Assembly (NCBI GenBank): GCA_011799875.1
Contig: CM022303.1
Location: forward strand, 727,819,483-727,883,482
Reading direction: 5' to 3'
Origin: Thinopyrum elongatum
Taxonomy: Eukaryota; Streptophyta; Magnoliopsida; Poales; Poaceae
DNA: 64,000 nt
Positions within the stretch are counted from its first letter, which is position 1. Each line of letters begins with the position of its first letter. Under the pieces are notes generated by a model, which saw only the letters and a list, made by a program, of their open reading frames with translations, was not told the origin of the DNA and made no database searches. This document shows positions 11,597 to 20,313 of this stretch, piece after piece. Both the position numbers and the translations under genes were made by a program.

Positions 11597-13579
11597 TCAG
11601 GTATAGTAAGGCCGTAGACGAGCGATATTCCACGGCCGGTTGGTCTCCTCCTCCGATTTACGTGAGTCTTTGTGCTCTCGAACATCGATTAGGTAGTATG
11701 ACCCGTTGTGCAGGTTCTTGCTGACCACGAAGGGTCCTTCCCAAGGCGGGGATAACTTGTGCATATCAGTCTGATCCTGGATGAGTCGGAGCACCAGATT
11801 GCCTTCTTGAAAAGTTCTGGTTCTAACCCGGCGGCTGTGATAATGACGCAGATCTTGCTGATAAATCGCCGAACGGGCTGCTGCAATGTCACGCTCCTCA
11901 TCTAACAGGTCAAGTGCTTCCTGCCGTGCCTTCTCATTATCAGCTTCAACATAAGCTGCCACACGAGGCGAGTCATGACGGATGTCACTCGGGAGAACTA
12001 CCTCTGCTCCGTAGACCATGAAGAAAGGTGTGTAACCTGTAGACCTGTTGGGCGTGGTATTGATGCTCCATAACACAGAAGGTAACTCCTCCACCCAACA
12101 ACCCGGCATCCGTTGCAAAGGAACCATAAGCCGGGGCTTGATGCCTCTCAAGATCTCCTGATTGGCTCTCTCCGCTTGACCATTAGATTGGGGGTGAGCC
12201 ACTGAAGATACGTCAAGTCGGATGTGCTCACGCTGATAGAACTCTTTCATAGCACCTTTGGACATATTAGTACCATTATCAGTTATAATGATGTGCGGAA
12301 AGCCAAACCGGAAAATCACCTTCCTGATGAATTGAACCGCCGTAGCTGCATCACACTTACTGACTGGCTCTGCCTCCACCCACTTAGTAAACTTATCAAC
12401 CGCCACCAAAAGGTGGGTCTTCTTGTCCTTGGATCTCTTAAAGGGCCCAACCATATCCAGCCCCCAAGTTGCAAACGGCCAAGTGATTGGAATCATCCTC
12501 AATTCCTGGGCCGGAACATGAGCTCGGCGTGAAAACTTCTGACAACCATCGCACTTTTTCACCAAGTCTTCCGCATCAGCATGAGCCGTTAGCCAATAAA
12601 AACCGTGATGAAAAGCTTTAGCTACCAGGGACTTTGAACCGGCATGGTGACCACAATCCCCTTCATGGATCTCACACAGGATCTCACGGCCCTCTTCAAG
12701 AGATACACAACATTGAAACGCCCCTATTACACTACAGTGATGTAATTCGCCATTGACAATAGTCATTGACTTGGATCGCCGGATTATCTGTCTGGCCAAA
12801 GTCTCATCCTCTGGTAACTCGCCCCGGTTCATGTACGCCAGATATGGGACGGTCCAATCCGGAATAACATGAAGTGCTGCCACCAATTGAGCCTCCAGAT
12901 CAGGAACAGTCAGATCCTCCTCTGTGGGAAGTTTAACCGACGGATTATGTAGCACATCCAAAAAGACGTTGGGTGGAACCGGCTTACGCTGGGAACCCAA
13001 ACGGCTTAAAGCGTCCGCCGCTTCATTCTTCCGCCGGTCCACATGATCAACCTGATAGCCTTTGAAGTGACCTGCAACAATATCCACCTCTCGACGATAT
13101 GCAGCCATGAGCGGATCCTTAGAATCCCAAGTACCAGACACTTGTTGAGCCACCAGGTCCGAGTCACCGAAGCACTTAACCCGGCTCAAATTCATCTCCT
13201 TAGCCATCCGAAGACCATGGAGTAAGGCCTCATATTCAGCTGCATTGTTAGTGCAAGGGAACATTAAACGGAGAACATAACAAAACTTATCACCTCGTGG
13301 GGAAGTTAATACGACTCCAGCCCCCGAGCCCTCCAATTGCCTGGACCAATCAAAATGAATAGTCCAATAAGTATGATCCGGCTTCTCTTCTAGCGCCTGT
13401 AACTCTGTCCAATCATTGATGAAATCCACCAATGCTTGTGATTTGATTGCCGTCCGAGGCACATAATTTAACCCATGAGGTCCAAGCTCAATGGCCCACT
13501 TGGCAATCCGGCCAGTCGCTTCCCTGTTCTGGATTATTTCCCCCAAAGGAGTAGAGCTGACCACAGTGATGTGATGACC
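11597..13579 (-). CDS. RNase H and integrase part of nested element pol
   Basis: The open stretch covers RNase H (acidic residues in FDWS, AEYEAL and FGDSDLV; the usual Gly after the first Asp is Trp here). Integrase follows with an H-H-C-C zinc finger (GHHAGSK ... CDGC near 12550-12660). The catalytic Asp, Asp and Glu are in WGLDMVG near 12450, TDNGTN near 12270 and QAERANQE near 12165. The C-terminal WEGPF near 11740 belongs to the integrase tail. It ends at a stop beside RPYYT at 11597-11599. Upstream it is in frame with RT but separated from it by TAG at 13580-13582, a C-to-T change of CAG by comparison with relatives. Expected role: degrade RNA in hybrids and insert the cDNA. No other stop is seen in 655 codons. 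Confidence 0.85.
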   Translation of the reverse strand, partial: GHHITVVSSTPLGEIIQNREATGRIAKWAIELGPHGLNYVPRTAIKSQALVDFINDWTELQALEEKPDHTYWTIHFDWSRQLEGSGAGVVLTSPRGDKFCYVLRLMFPCTNNAAEYEALLHGLRMAKEMNLSRVKCFGDSDLVAQQVSGTWDSKDPLMAAYRREVDIVAGHFKGYQVDHVDRRKNEAADALSRLGSQRKPVPPNVFLDVLHNPSVKLPTEEDLTVPDLEAQLVAALHVIPDWTVPYLAYMNRGELPEDETLARQIIRRSKSMTIVNGELHHCSVIGAFQCCVSLEEGREILCEIHEGDCGHHAGSKSLVAKAFHHGFYWLTAHADAEDLVKKCDGCQKFSRRAHVPAQELRMIPITWPFATWGLDMVGPFKRSKDKKTHLLVAVDKFTKWVEAEPVSKCDAATAVQFIRKVIFRFGFPHIIITDNGTNMSKGAMKEFYQREHIRLDVSSVAHPQSNGQAERANQEILRGIKPRLMVPLQRMPGCWVEELPSVLWSINTTPNRSTGYTPFFMVYGAEVVLPSDIRHDSPRVAAYVEADNEKARQEALDLLDEERDIAAARSAIYQQDLRHYHSRRVRTRTFQEGNLVLRLIQDQTDMHKLSPPWEGPFVVSKNLHNGSYYLIDVREHKDSRKSEEETNRPWNIARLRPYYT

Positions 13580-14486
13580 CTAGAAATATTGCTTAAGCTT
13601 CCGGCTTGCCATAAAAACTCCATACACCAGCTTCTGCCAATGTGGGTACCTTTGCTTAGACTCAATAAGTACCTCACTAATGTAATAAACCGGCCGTTGA
13701 ACCAGATACTCCTTTCCGGTCTCCTTGCGCTCCACCACAATAGCCACGCTAACTGCCCGGGCATTGGAAGCCACATATAACAGCAAAGGCTCTTTATCAA
13801 CAGGAGCAGCAAGGAAAGGCGGCTTGGCTAGCTGCCGCTTTAAATCCTCAAACGCTTCATTGGTGGCGTCGCTCCAGACGAAATTGTCTGTCTTCTTCAG
13901 CATCTGATATAAAGGGATAGCCTTCTCCCCGAGGCGACTGATAAACCGGCTCAAGGCTGCAATCCGGCCTGCCAAGCGTTGAACATCATTGATGCACTTT
14001 GGTTTAGCCAAAGAAGTTATGGCCTTGATTTTCTCCGGATTAGCTTCAATGCCCCTGTTAGACACCAGAAAGCCCAAGAGCTTGCCTGCCGGTACACCAA
14101 AGACACATTTGGCCGGATTAAGCATCATCTTATAAACCCGGAGGTTATCAAAGGTCTCCTTCAAGTCATCTATCAATGTCTCCTTCTCTCTGGATTTCAC
14201 CACAATATCATCCACATAAGCATGAACATTGCGGCCGATCTGATCATGAAGACAGTTCTGCACACAGCGCTGATAAGTCGCCTGGGCACTCTTTAGCCCA
14301 AAGGGCATAGACACATAGCAGAAGGCTCCAAAGGGAGTTATGAAAGCTGTCTTCTCCTGGTCCTTAACCGCCATTTTGATCAGATGGTAGCCAGAATAAG
14401 CATCCAGAAAACTCAAACGCTCGCAACCCGCCGTAGCATCAATGATTTGATCAATACGAGGGAGGGCAAAAGGATCCGCTGCGGAT
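13580..14486 (-). pseudogene. Reverse transcriptase of nested element, N-terminus deleted
   Basis: The reading frame contains LPRIDQIIDATAGCE, FLDAYSGYH, MPFGLKSAQATYQ and the catalytic YVDD near 14210, then the connection domain with GKLLGFLVS and RFISRLGEKA. Everything before the LPRIDQ motif (protease and the first RT blocks) is absent: the RT frame abuts gag sequence at about 14478. RT is also out of frame with gag and closed by TAG at 13580-13582. It therefore cannot be made as a normal polyprotein. The domain itself is otherwise well preserved. Confidence 0.85.
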
Positions 14487-16182
14487 TGGGACTTGGTTCT
14501 CTTCCACGCGGGGGCGGTTTACCCTTCCGACGCTGACCATTACCCTGCGCGTTGGTATTAGCTACAAAATCTGAACTGTTATCCGCTTTACGCTTACCGC
14601 TGTTTCCATGCCCCGCCGAGTTATGCTGCTGCCCTTTGTTGCTGCCACCCTTCTTTCCCTTTCCTGTCTTGTCATCATCAGATTCAGGGTCCTTGGTACT
14701 ATCAGAGTCGGCATATTTCACCAGAGCTGTCATAAGGGTCCCCATGTCATTGCAATGGCGTTTGAGCCGTCCCAGCTTCAACTTAAGAGGCGTAAACCGG
14801 CAATTGCCTTCCAACATCAAAACGGCCCTATCAGCGTTGATGCGGTCCGATGAATGCAAAATCTCTGAAACCCGGCGCACCCAATGGGTTGTTGATTCTC
14901 CTTCCTCCTGGACACAGGCAGCTAAATCCACAATTGACATGGGTTGTTTGCACGTGTCTTTGAAATTCTGAATAAACCGGGCTCTTAGCTCGGCCCATGA
15001 CCCAATGGAGTTAGCTGGTAGGTTTTTCAACCAAGTGCGAGCTGTCCCTTCCAACATCATGGTGAAGTACTTAGCACATGCCGCATCATCTACGTCCAGC
15101 ATCTCCATCGCCATCTCATAACTCTCCACCCACGACTCGGGGGATAAATCGGCAGTGTAATTTGGCACTTTACATGGGCCCTTGAAGTCCTTGGGCAGCC
15201 GTGAATTGCGTAATGCTGGGACGAGACACGGCACCCCCAAAGAACTGGAGGTAACCCCTGGTTCCACCGAAGTTGTTGGACGAACCGGAGTAAGCTGACG
15301 GGCCGCGTTCTGTGCTGCTAACTCAGCCTCTCGACGTGCCCTAGCAAGGTCCACCACATCTTGAGCATCAACACCGCCACCCGCTGGGTTATGGCCTCGT
15401 AGCGGATTACGATTGCGGGCACTGCTAGACACAGCGGGTTCATCAACATGCCTGCTGTAACTCCGGCTTCGGCGGGGGGTGGAATGAATCCTCTCGCGAC
15501 TGTACGAATAAGCCTGTTGCTGAGTCAAAGCTGTCTGAAGGAGCTCCCTAGCCCGTCGCGTCTCCACCGCTACAAGGGACTCACCATCGACTGGAAGGGC
15601 TGCCAATCGTGAAGCGGCCGCGACTATGTTATCCAAGGGGTTGGAATAATGACCCGGAGGCGTGGGCACATGCTGGGATGGGATATTCTGAAGACGCGGA
15701 TCCATTGCGTGTGGCTGAACCGGCGTCCCCGTTCCAGGTGCTTCTACCCGGTTTACCACTGGCTGATTGTTGGTTCCGGCCCCTGGCGTATTGAAGAGAT
15801 TCCTGGCTTCGTAAACCGGAGGCAGGTGAGATCGGTACCTTCTCCTCATTACATCATTTGACGCGTTCTGATCCAACGTAAGCCGATAGGCTTGTGCATC
15901 TAACTCGGCCCGCTCTGCCGCCATCCTGGTGTTTTCAGCTGCCAAATCCACCTTGGCTTGGGCTATCTGATCCTTCACCTTCGCCACTTCTGCGTTGTGC
16001 CGCTCCTGATCCGCCGGGCTGACTTCGGCCGCTAACAGTGCTGCCAAGGTGTCAAATAAATCGGACAGAGCCAGAGCCGGTGGTGGCGTAGGGCCTCCTG
16101 CCCCAGCTGCCGTCGCCGCTGCTGAGCCGGAGATCATCGCCGCAGCGGTCGAAGATTGTGGCGCTGACCGCGTACCGGCCAT
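14413..16182 (-). CDS. gag of nested element, C-terminus truncated by internal deletion
   Basis: A 589-codon open frame from ATG at 16182. The first ~60 residues are Ala/Pro/Gly-rich, then a coiled-coil-like stretch (about 60-105). An Arg/Ser-rich region follows (about 230-260), then the gag domain (about 330-480) with the pattern MMLEGTARTWLKNLP. A Lys/Gly/Asn-rich basic tail ends in QRRKGKPPPRGRE near 14505. The last ~20 codons are reverse transcriptase DNA read in the wrong frame, so the natural C-terminus and any zinc knuckle are lost. Gag probably still could assemble particles; such deleted copies can spread using another element's enzymes (inference). Confidence 0.82.
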   Translation of the reverse strand: MAGTRSAPQSSTAAAMISGSAAATAAGAGGPTPPPALALSDLFDTLAALLAAEVSPADQERHNAEVAKVKDQIAQAKVDLAAENTRMAAERAELDAQAYRLTLDQNASNDVMRRRYRSHLPPVYEARNLFNTPGAGTNNQPVVNRVEAPGTGTPVQPHAMDPRLQNIPSQHVPTPPGHYSNPLDNIVAAASRLAALPVDGESLVAVETRRARELLQTALTQQQAYSYSRERIHSTPRRSRSYSRHVDEPAVSSSARNRNPLRGHNPAGGGVDAQDVVDLARARREAELAAQNAARQLTPVRPTTSVEPGVTSSSLGVPCLVPALRNSRLPKDFKGPCKVPNYTADLSPESWVESYEMAMEMLDVDDAACAKYFTMMLEGTARTWLKNLPANSIGSWAELRARFIQNFKDTCKQPMSIVDLAACVQEEGESTTHWVRRVSEILHSSDRINADRAVLMLEGNCRFTPLKLKLGRLKRHCNDMGTLMTALVKYADSDSTKDPESDDDKTGKGKKGGSNKGQQHNSAGHGNSGKRKADNSSDFVANTNAQGNGQRRKGKPPPRGREPSPNPQRILLPSLVLIKSLMLRRVASV

Positions 16183-16686
16183 GAAGATCGCAACCCGACT
16201 TGGCGGGTCAAGAGAGTCCGGAATACTGTCGCAATCGGAACAACCACCAAACCGGCCATCCTGCAGCTAGTACAATGACTCGGTCTCTCCAGTAGATGAC
16301 TCGTCACCGAAATAAATAACGGTTTCGCCATCATATTCCGATCTACCTTCAGATTCCACTTAGTGGATGACTCCCACGAAGGCACGCTTCGTGACAGGCT
16401 TAATCCGGGCAGATCTCGCACGCTGAGCCGTTTCGACGATGTCGGTGCAGATGTCCGGCTCAGGGCCTGGTTCGCCAATCTTGCCAATGAACACGTGAAT
16501 GCCGCCGAAGGGGACCCAGTACCCATACTCAATTGAACCGGCCTCGGGGCCCCAGCCTGCGTCGTCAATGTAGAGCTTGCCGCGACGACTTTTAGTCATC
16601 CGGCCCACAGCGTATCCCTTGAGTCCTTCGAAGCTGCCATCTAAGAACTCGAAACCATCGTGCGATAGCCCCACGGTGGGCGCCAA
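16183..16686 (-). pseudogene. N-terminal gag extension or leader of nested element, broken by two stops
   Basis: From a minus-strand ATG at 16686, beside the primer-binding site, a frame runs in phase with gag (504 bases, 168 codons). It is interrupted by TAA at about 16360-16362 and TAG at about 16266-16268. Both fit C-to-T decay of CAA and CAG. The encoded stretch (MAPTVGLSHDGFEF at its start, later GYWVPFGGIHVFIG) parallels the beginning of outer gag at 414-560, which has HLGALVFIADD. A conserved N-terminal part of gag is therefore more likely than plain leader RNA. Confidence 0.5.
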
Positions 16687-16687
16687 C

Positions 16688-17211
16688 TATCGTGGTCTTG
16701 TCACGGCAGATGTCCTAGAGAAAGGACTTAGTCGCGGAGCCATCGCGACGGCTTAGCTTAAAGGGGTTAAAGCGGACAAGGGACGCAAAGAGTTTATACT
16801 GGTTCGGCCCCTTGCGGTGAAGGTAAAGGCCTAATCCAGTTGTTGTGGAATTGCTAGGGTTTCGATGACCAGGGAGCGAATCCGCTATGCCTGGCTCTCG
16901 AGTTGTTGTCCGTCATCCCCAAACCGCCGCCGGGTCATCCCCTTATATACATGGGTTGACGCCCGTCGGTTTACAGGATCCCGAGGCCGGCTCATGAACA
17001 TCTCCGGCTCGGTCTCTACTCTTTCTATCTTATAGCACAAGTTTACATATCAATGTCGGTTTATGTCTACAGGCCTTAATCCGCCGTTGGGCCCTGGGCC
17101 TTCAAAAAGCGCCTCCATCTTTGTCTTCGTGGGCTTCAAGTATAATAACTCATTATGGGAATAACCCGGCCTCTCCTGGCCGGTTTATACCCAGTAGTAA
17201 TATCCCCAACA
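16688..17211 (-). repeat. 5' LTR of nested element
   Basis: 524 bp, same length as 5137-5660. Its inner end reads TA rather than TG on the + strand (tatcgtgg against tgtcgtgg), a single change at the LTR end. The minus-strand TATA box at about 16942-16950 should start the element transcript. The primer-binding motif ttggcgcccaccgtgg follows on the minus strand at 16670-16686. Confidence 0.95.
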
Positions 17212-17216
17212 TACCC
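17212..17216. repeat. Target-site duplication of nested element, right copy (taccc)
   Basis: Perfect copy of 5132-5136; see the left copy. The outer pol frame resumes at the next base. Confidence 0.95.
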
Positions 17217-18666
17217 CGACTGAAGAATCAAGCAGCTGATGACTTGGCGAAAATAGGATCCAAGCGGCAGCCTATTCCCAGCAATGTGTTTTTGGAGCAT
17301 ATTCACGCACCATCAGTTCAAGAAGATCCCTTCACTGAAGAGCCCCCATAGCCTAAAAGTTCCACTGATCCGACTGAAGTTGAAATCCCAGTGGTGGTTG
17401 ACTTGATCATGGAAGTTTTGATTGTTATTCCTGATTGGACAGTGCCGTATATCGCATATATTCTCAGGAAAGAGCTTCCAGAGGATGAAGAAGAGGCTCG
17501 CCAGATTGTCCGTCGATCGAAAGCCTTCACAGTAATGGGGGGGCAACTCTATAGAGAAAGTGTCACTGGGGTCGTTCAGAAATGCATCACTCCGGAAGAA
17601 GGCCGAATGATCCTCGATGATATTCACTTGGGAACCTGTGGTCACCATGCGTCTTCTCGGGCCATCGTGGCCAAGGCGTATCGAGCAGGGTTTTATTGGC
17701 CGCGAGCAAATGAGATGGCAAAGGAAATAATTGACAAATGTGAGGGCTGTCAGTTCTACTCCAACATGTCCCACAAACCCGCTTCAGCCCTGAAGACCAT
17801 TCCACTCGTCTGGCCATTCGCTGTTTGGGGTTTGGATATGGTGCGTCCTCTGAAGACTGGCAGGAGTGGTTTCACCCATGTGCTTGTAGCAGTCGACAAG
17901 TTCACCAAGTGGATCGAAGCTAAACCTGTCAAAAACCTGGATGCAAGTACTACAGTCAGCTTCATCAGAGGTTTAACATTTAGATATGGAGTCCCACACA
18001 GCATCATCACGGATAATGGGTCGAACTTTGATTCTGATGAGTTTCGAGCTTTCTGTGCGTCCCAAGGTACTCGGGTCGACTATGCTTCAGTCGCCCACCC
18101 TCAGTCGAATGGACAGGCAGAAAGAGCGAATGGTTTGATTCTCAAAGGGCTGAAACCTCGATTGATGCGCGACCTCAAACATGCGGCCGGCGCTTGGGTA
18201 GATGAGCTACCGTCAGTCCTTTGGGGATTAAGAACAACACCAAATCGGTCGACTGGTCGAACCCCCTTCTTCATGGTCTATGGGGCTGAGGCTGTGCTGC
18301 CGAGTGACTTGCTTCACAATGCGCCCCGAGTAGAACTTTTTTCAGAAGCTGAAGCAGAACGAGCTCGAGAAGATGCTGTCGATCTTCTGGAAGAAGAAAG
18401 AGAGATGGCCTTGATCTGATCGACCATTTATCAGCAAGACCTTCGTCGATTATATGCCAGAAATGTGAAGGGTCGAGCATTTCAGGAAGGGGACCTTGTG
18501 CTCCGAGTGGACCAGCAACGGCCTCACAAACTTGCCCCCGCTTGGGAAGGTCCCTTCCATCGTCACAAGGTGCTCCACAATGGAGCGTATCACCTCTACA
18601 ATGTGGAGCATAATAAAGACGAGCCACGCTTGGAATGCGGAGCTACTCCGCCGTTTTTTTACTTAA
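17217..18666 (+). pseudogene. RNase H C-terminus and integrase of outer element, broken
   Basis: Starts with the RNase H tail (NQAADDLAKIGS) that belongs after 5136. Integrase follows with the zinc finger (GHHASSR ... CEGC at about 17640-17750), then WGLDMV near 17830, TDNGSNF near 18010 and QAERANG near 18110 as the catalytic Asp-Asp-Glu set. A tail with WEGPF lies near 18545. In-frame stops are TAG 17349-17351 and TGA 18417-18419, both explainable by C-to-T. A one-base shift near 18630 puts the natural end (NAELLRRFF, TAA 18664-18666) in another frame. Pol is therefore broken in at least three places downstream of the nested insertion. Confidence 0.87.
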
Positions 18667-18774
18667 GTGTTCAGACTGAGAGATGTAATAAGAGTACCTT
18701 TCAGTTCGTCTATCAAAAGACATGGTTTTACAGTCTCCTAAGTGATTGTTGTTACTAAACATGTGTCCAAATCC

Positions 18775-19965
18775 CCAGGGGTGGCTTAGCCGCGAATCCG
18801 ATTCGCCTAAGTTTGTAAAATCCTACCGAGTGATGAGCAACCCTCTACCCGGGGGCTTAGCTGCAGTCCTATACTCGCCTAACTTTAAAAAATCCTACCG
18901 AGTGATGAGCAACCTCTCACTCGGGGGCTTAGCTGCAGTCCTGTACTCGCCTAAGTTTAAAAATCCTACGCGTGATGAGCAACCCTCTCACTGGGCTTAG
19001 CTGCAGTCCTGTACTCGACTAAGTTTAAAAAAAACTACCGAGTGATGAGCAACCCTCTCACCCGGGGGCTTAGCTGCAGTCCTGTACTCGCCTAAGTTTA
19101 AAAAATCCTAACGAGTGATGAGCAACCCTCTCACTCGGGGGCTTAGCTGCAGTCCTGTACTCGCTAAGTTTAAAAAATCCTACCGAGTGATGCAAACCCT
19201 CTCACCCGGGGGCTTAGCTGCAGTCTGTACTCGCTAAGTTTAAAAAATCCACCGAGTGATGAGCAACCCTCTCACTCGGGGGCTTAGCTGCAGTCCTGTA
19301 CTCGCTAAGTTTGTAAAAATCCTACCGAGTGATGAGAACCCTCTCACTCGGGGGCTTAGCTGCAGTCCTTTACTCGCCTAAGTTTAAAAATCCTACCGAG
19401 TGATGAGGAACCCTCACTGGGGGCTTAGCTGCAGTCCTGTACTCGCCTAAGTTTAAAAATCCTACCGAGTGAGAGCAACCCTCTCACTCGGGGGCTTAGC
19501 TGCAGTCCTGTACTCGCCTAAGTTTGTAAAATCCTACAGTGATGAGCAACCCTCTCACTCGGGGGCTTAGCTGCAGTCCTGTACTCACCTAAGTTTGTAA
19601 AATCCTACCGAGTGATGAGCAACCCTCACACTCGGGGGCTTAGCTGCAGTCCTGTACTCGCCTAAGTTTGTAAAATCCTACCGAGTGATGAGCAACCCTC
19701 TCACTCGGGGGCTTAGCTGCAGTCCTGTACTCGCCTAAGTTTGAAAAATCCTACCGAGTGATGAGCAACCCTCTCACTCGGAGGCTTAGCTGCAGTCCTG
19801 TACTCGCCTAAGTTTGTAAAATCCTGCCGAGTGATGAGCAACCCTCTCACTCGGAGGCTAAGATGCAGTCCTGTACTCGTCTAAGTTTAAAAAATCCTAC
19901 CGAGTGATGAACAACCCTCTCACTCGAGGGCTTAGCTGCGGTCCTGTACTCACCTATGTGTAAAA
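18775..19965 (+). repeat. Tandem array, about 16 copies of a ~72-bp unit, in the 3' region of outer element
   Basis: The unit runs roughly: tcctaccgagtgatgagcaa, then ccctctcactcgggggctta, then gctgcagtcctgtactcgcc, then taagtttaaaa. Copies vary by small deletions and point changes, and the last ones are the most diverged. Every unit carries ctcgggggctta, close to the element's own polypurine tract (ttcgggggctaa at 24601-24612). Tandem repeats at this position are known for Tat-type elements and have been proposed as seeds of satellite DNA. Confidence 0.95.
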
Positions 19966-20097
19966 CATGCTCCATCCTGATCTGCAAGGACGACGAGGTG
20001 CAGGTCATCCGCGATCCTCTCCTCAGAACTGCGCCTGTTCCGAGTGAAGATACAAGTTCCACTCGGAAATAAAAACAAGCATATTTAAGGGCAAACT

Positions 20098-20310
20098 AAG
20101 TTCGGACGAAGGAGCTTAAAAGTACTCGGGCATCAGGCCCGAAGGAGTTTTACGGTTACAAAATCACTCGGCATACCGAGGCAAATTGAACCGGATCATA
20201 AAAGTTTGGACGAAGGAGCTCAAAGTACTCGGGCATCAGGCCCGAAGGAGTTTTACGGTTACAGAATCACTCGGCATACCGAGGCAAATTGAATCAGATC
20301 ATAAAAGTTT
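20098..20310. repeat. Direct duplication of a ~106-bp unit
   Basis: Two adjacent copies, about 20098-20204 and 20205-20310, each with ggacgaaggagct, a gggcatcaggcccgaaggag palindrome-like core and cactcggcataccgagg. They lie between the 72-bp array and the end of the antisense gene, so they may form part of its 3' untranslated region (inference). Confidence 0.85.
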
Positions 20311-20313
20311 CAT

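Larger units (their letters stand above)
5137..17211 (-). mobile_element. Nested Ty3/gypsy LTR retrotransposon (Tat/Retand-like), 12,075 bp, minus orientation
   Basis: Two 524-bp LTRs (5137-5660 and 16688-17211) enclose, read on the minus strand, a primer-binding site, gag, RT, RNase H, integrase, a long 3' region with an antisense gene, and a polypurine tract beside the 3' LTR. It is flanked by taccc duplications and sits inside the RNase H domain of the outer element. It resembles the outer element in layout, LTR ends (ccacgaca-type), primer-binding motif and antisense gene, but is a different family: the LTRs and proteins are clearly diverged. Protease and the start of RT are deleted, so it cannot be autonomous. 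Confidence 0.95.

Noticed and set aside
18775..19965. CRISPR-like array of regularly spaced repeats
   Set aside because: The units are contiguous with no unique spacers, lie in a plant retrotransposon and have no cas genes; it is an ordinary tandem repeat.
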